DNA of 64,000 bases from Desulfobulbus alkaliphilus. GTDB taxonomy: Bacteria; Desulfobacterota; Desulfobulbia; Desulfobulbales; Desulfobulbaceae. The number at the start of each line of letters is the position of its first letter. The first letter of the stretch is position 1. Positions 62,721 through 64,000 of this stretch are shown piece after piece. The stretch lies in the NCBI RefSeq assembly GCF_016918545.1, contig NZ_JAFFQC010000013.1, positions 48,019 to 112,018 on the forward strand, read 5' to 3'. The translations under genes and the position numbers were made by a program. Under the pieces are notes generated by a model. That model was not told where the DNA came from and made no database searches. It saw only the letters and a list, made by a program, of their open reading frames with translations.

Positions 62721-62901
62721 CCTGAATCCGTGACGGCTGGAGGCTTGTTTTGGATCCATGATGATAACTTTCACCAGCCGCCCTTCGGGGCATCCGTCCG
62801 CACGCCATCTCCATTGCCCGTAACCGTCCGATAAAGTGTCCTTTAATCGAATGGCCACAGACAATAAAGCTGACGCACGGACGAACGCTCACGGATCCAG
62901 G
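62721..62901 (+). mobile_element. MITE-like element copy 22 (181 bp, left-half deletion)
   Basis: Starts CCTGAATCCGTGACGG, loses part of the AT-rich segment, keeps the CTTCGGGG hairpin and palindrome, and ends GCTCACGGATCCAGG. Flanks acgac and acggc match at 4 of 5 bases. It separates the convergent GGDEF gene and the 132-aa gene. Confidence 0.95.
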
Positions 62902-62991
62902 ACGGCAACATTATTTCAGGTTCCCGTGACGAACATTCTGATGGCGATGCCGCGCTGACCGCTCTTGAAAAACGACCAGACGGCTGCGTCA

Positions 62992-63390
62992 TCAATGGGG
63001 ACGAAGCTGAATACGCAGCGGGATGCAATGCATCGACCGGTCCTTCTGGATGGTATGATCCAGCCGCCAACTCTCGCAAACCACCTCGCCGCCCAGCAGC
63101 TTCTCCACTTCCGCCACGATCCCCTTGATGTTGATCAACGGGTGGCGGGAAAACACCTCCGGCAGTCCGTAGGTGAGATTGCAGGCGAGACAGCGCCCCG
63201 GACGTTCGTGCAGGTTCAGGTGCAGGGTCAGCAGGCCGGCGGCCTCATCATACCTCTCGAAACTCAAGGAAATATCATAGGCACCTTCAGAAGCATCACC
63301 AAAGAGCGCCTCAAAAAAATCATCTGTCCGTTCGGGCGGAAACAAATCCCGCATTGTTTTTTCGGTAAATATCTGTTCCGGAGTGTTCAT
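62992..63390 (-). CDS. conserved hypothetical protein, 132 aa
   Basis: 132 residues from ATG 63390, with AGGA eight bases before it. Recognisable parts are RTDDFFEALFGDASEGAYDI, then ERPGRCLACNLTYGLPEVF and IINIKGIVAEVEKLLGG-like sequence. I associate this with an uncharacterised Desulfobacterota protein found across sulfate reducers and often mislabelled in databases; no function is known. It contains a CxxC pair (CLAC) and no membrane segment. It is divergent from the helicase gene. Confidence 0.78.
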   Translation of the reverse strand: MNTPEQIFTEKTMRDLFPPERTDDFFEALFGDASEGAYDISLSFERYDEAAGLLTLHLNLHERPGRCLACNLTYGLPEVFSRHPLINIKGIVAEVEKLLGGEVVCESWRLDHTIQKDRSMHCIPLRIQLRPH

Positions 63391-63690
63391 CACAATTTCC
63401 TGGCACTATCAGTTAAAAGAATTTTCCATGGTCTTTCCCATACCTGTACAAGCGCGATATTTCCATGCTCGACTAAGCGGAATGAATTCGCAGCAGGGAG
63501 TACAGATAAGAGAACCCGCCTGCTGCCACTTTGTCGGACATGGACCCGCGGGATATATGCGGATCAGAATGAAATTATCGCCGCTCACCGTCTGGCATCA
63601 AGTATTGTGTGAAGGGCGACTTTACCCAGTCTTGGTCCCCGCTGTCAACATTGATTGCACCGCGGATTTCTCTATGGTAGAATTTTCAGG

Positions 63691-64000
63691 ATGCAAGTCC
63701 CTGTTCATCCTCCACCTGTCCAGCAGCCCTTGAATGTTCAAGAGGCATTGAACCCGGCCCAGAGCGCCGCGGTGACCCACGGTGACGGCCCCATCCTGGT
63801 GATCGCCGGAGCCGGCAGCGGTAAAACCCGGACTCTGGTCCACCGGATGGCGTATCTTATTGGTCAGGGCGTGGCACCGGAATCCATCCTCCTGCTGACC
63901 TTTACCCGACGGGCAGCGCAGGAAATGCTGCACCGTGCAAGCCAACTGACCGACCGGTCCTGCGGGCGGGTGATGGGCTGTCTCTATTACACATTTCCAA
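63691..64000 (+). CDS. UvrD/Rep-family DNA helicase, 5' part only
   Basis: The first 103 codons of a superfamily 1 helicase, running off the window. The motifs are LNPAQSAAVTHGDGPILVIA, Walker A AGAGSGKTRTLVHRM, and motif Ia LLLTFTRRAAQEMLHRA. A stretch near the end, RVMGCLYYTFP, is unlike the usual GGTFHSF motif at that place and may mark divergence or a base error. The ATG has weak ribosome-site sequence (TTTTCAGG). Function would be repair or replication unwinding, but the family member cannot be named from this part. The 300-bp gap before it shows no clear signal. Confidence 0.9.
   Translation, partial: MQVPVHPPPVQQPLNVQEALNPAQSAAVTHGDGPILVIAGAGSGKTRTLVHRMAYLIGQGVAPESILLLTFTRRAAQEMLHRASQLTDRSCGRVMGCLYYTFP

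Noticed and set aside
744..62901. CRISPR array or REP/BIME explanation for the repeated sequence
   Set aside because: Copies are scattered singly, not in a regular array with spacers, and they have target-site duplications. A REP family would not create duplications.
63399..63414. TGGCAC upstream of the 132-aa gene as a sigma-54 site
   Set aside because: No GC occurs at the -12 spacing, and the orientation is wrong for the gene.
1..64000. tRNA, rRNA, CRISPR or prophage genes
   Set aside because: None was recognisable by eye on either strand; a tRNAscan or Infernal search would be needed to exclude small RNA genes.

Overview
The window reads as chromosomal DNA of a Gram-negative, sulfate-reducer-like member of the Desulfobacterota, most likely Desulfobulbales. 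This rests on gene content and order (rpsF-rpsR-DUF2232-rplI-dnaB, a purD-purE fusion, a zraP/zraS-like pair, a CheA-CheW-CheW-REC hybrid, lpxC/lpxK/lpxB/lptE) and on a candidate selenoprotein. The species assignment is inference; no rRNA or tRNA gene was seen. Coding density is high and almost every gene is a recognisable housekeeping or signalling gene.

Layout. 1-3.5 kb: end of yqgE, a small conserved gene, and a divergent ZraS-like kinase / ZraP-like periplasmic protein with a sigma-54 promoter. 3.9-13.2 kb: priA, galU, hrpA and a triple-rhodanese lipoprotein interrupted by one in-frame TGA. 13.6-25.5 kb: purDE-tsaC-hpt, a FadR-like TetR regulator with its operator, greA, rpoH-degT, lepA, hisI-hisG-engB. 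25.8-33.6 kb: an FKBP, then a chemotaxis-like cluster (cheA, cheW, cheB, cheR, a response regulator) and mazG. 33.8-42.4 kb: rpsF, rpsR, DUF2232, rplI, dnaB, leuS, lptE, dus. 42.7-50 kb: a Sel1-repeat protein, a CbbO/CbbQ-like VWA/MoxR pair, a PHP phosphoesterase, an NtrC-type regulator. 50-64 kb: lpxC-proC-nadK, lpxK, a solitary amino-acid binding protein, a Gfo/Idh oxidoreductase with lpxB, smr, small conserved genes, nagZ, a GGDEF protein and the start of a UvrD-like helicase.

Two things stand out. First, a dispersed element of about 218 bp occurs 22 times, on average once per 3 kb, always between genes or touching the last codons of one. It has 13-16 bp terminal inverted repeats (CCTGRATCCGTGA) and a central CCCTTCGGGG hairpin, plus a roughly 80-100 nt imperfect palindrome. 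Seven copies are flanked by perfect 5-bp target-site duplications, so it is a transposed MITE-like family, not a REP or CRISPR repeat. No transposase for it lies in the window. Its ends supply stop codons and C-terminal tails to several genes and probably ribosome-binding sites to others. Second, the rhodanese lipoprotein gene at 11881-13224 carries a TGA codon where relatives carry Cys (CGGVT-U-GMSPAS). The TGA is followed at once by a stem-loop with a GGUCU apical loop, the loop sequence of the E. coli fdhF SECIS. It is a strong selenoprotein candidate that ordinary gene calling splits into two genes.

Other structures worth attention are a three-unit hairpin array after zraP, a perfect 19-bp stem hairpin after rplI, leader hairpins before cheA, and a FadR-like operator before the TetR gene.
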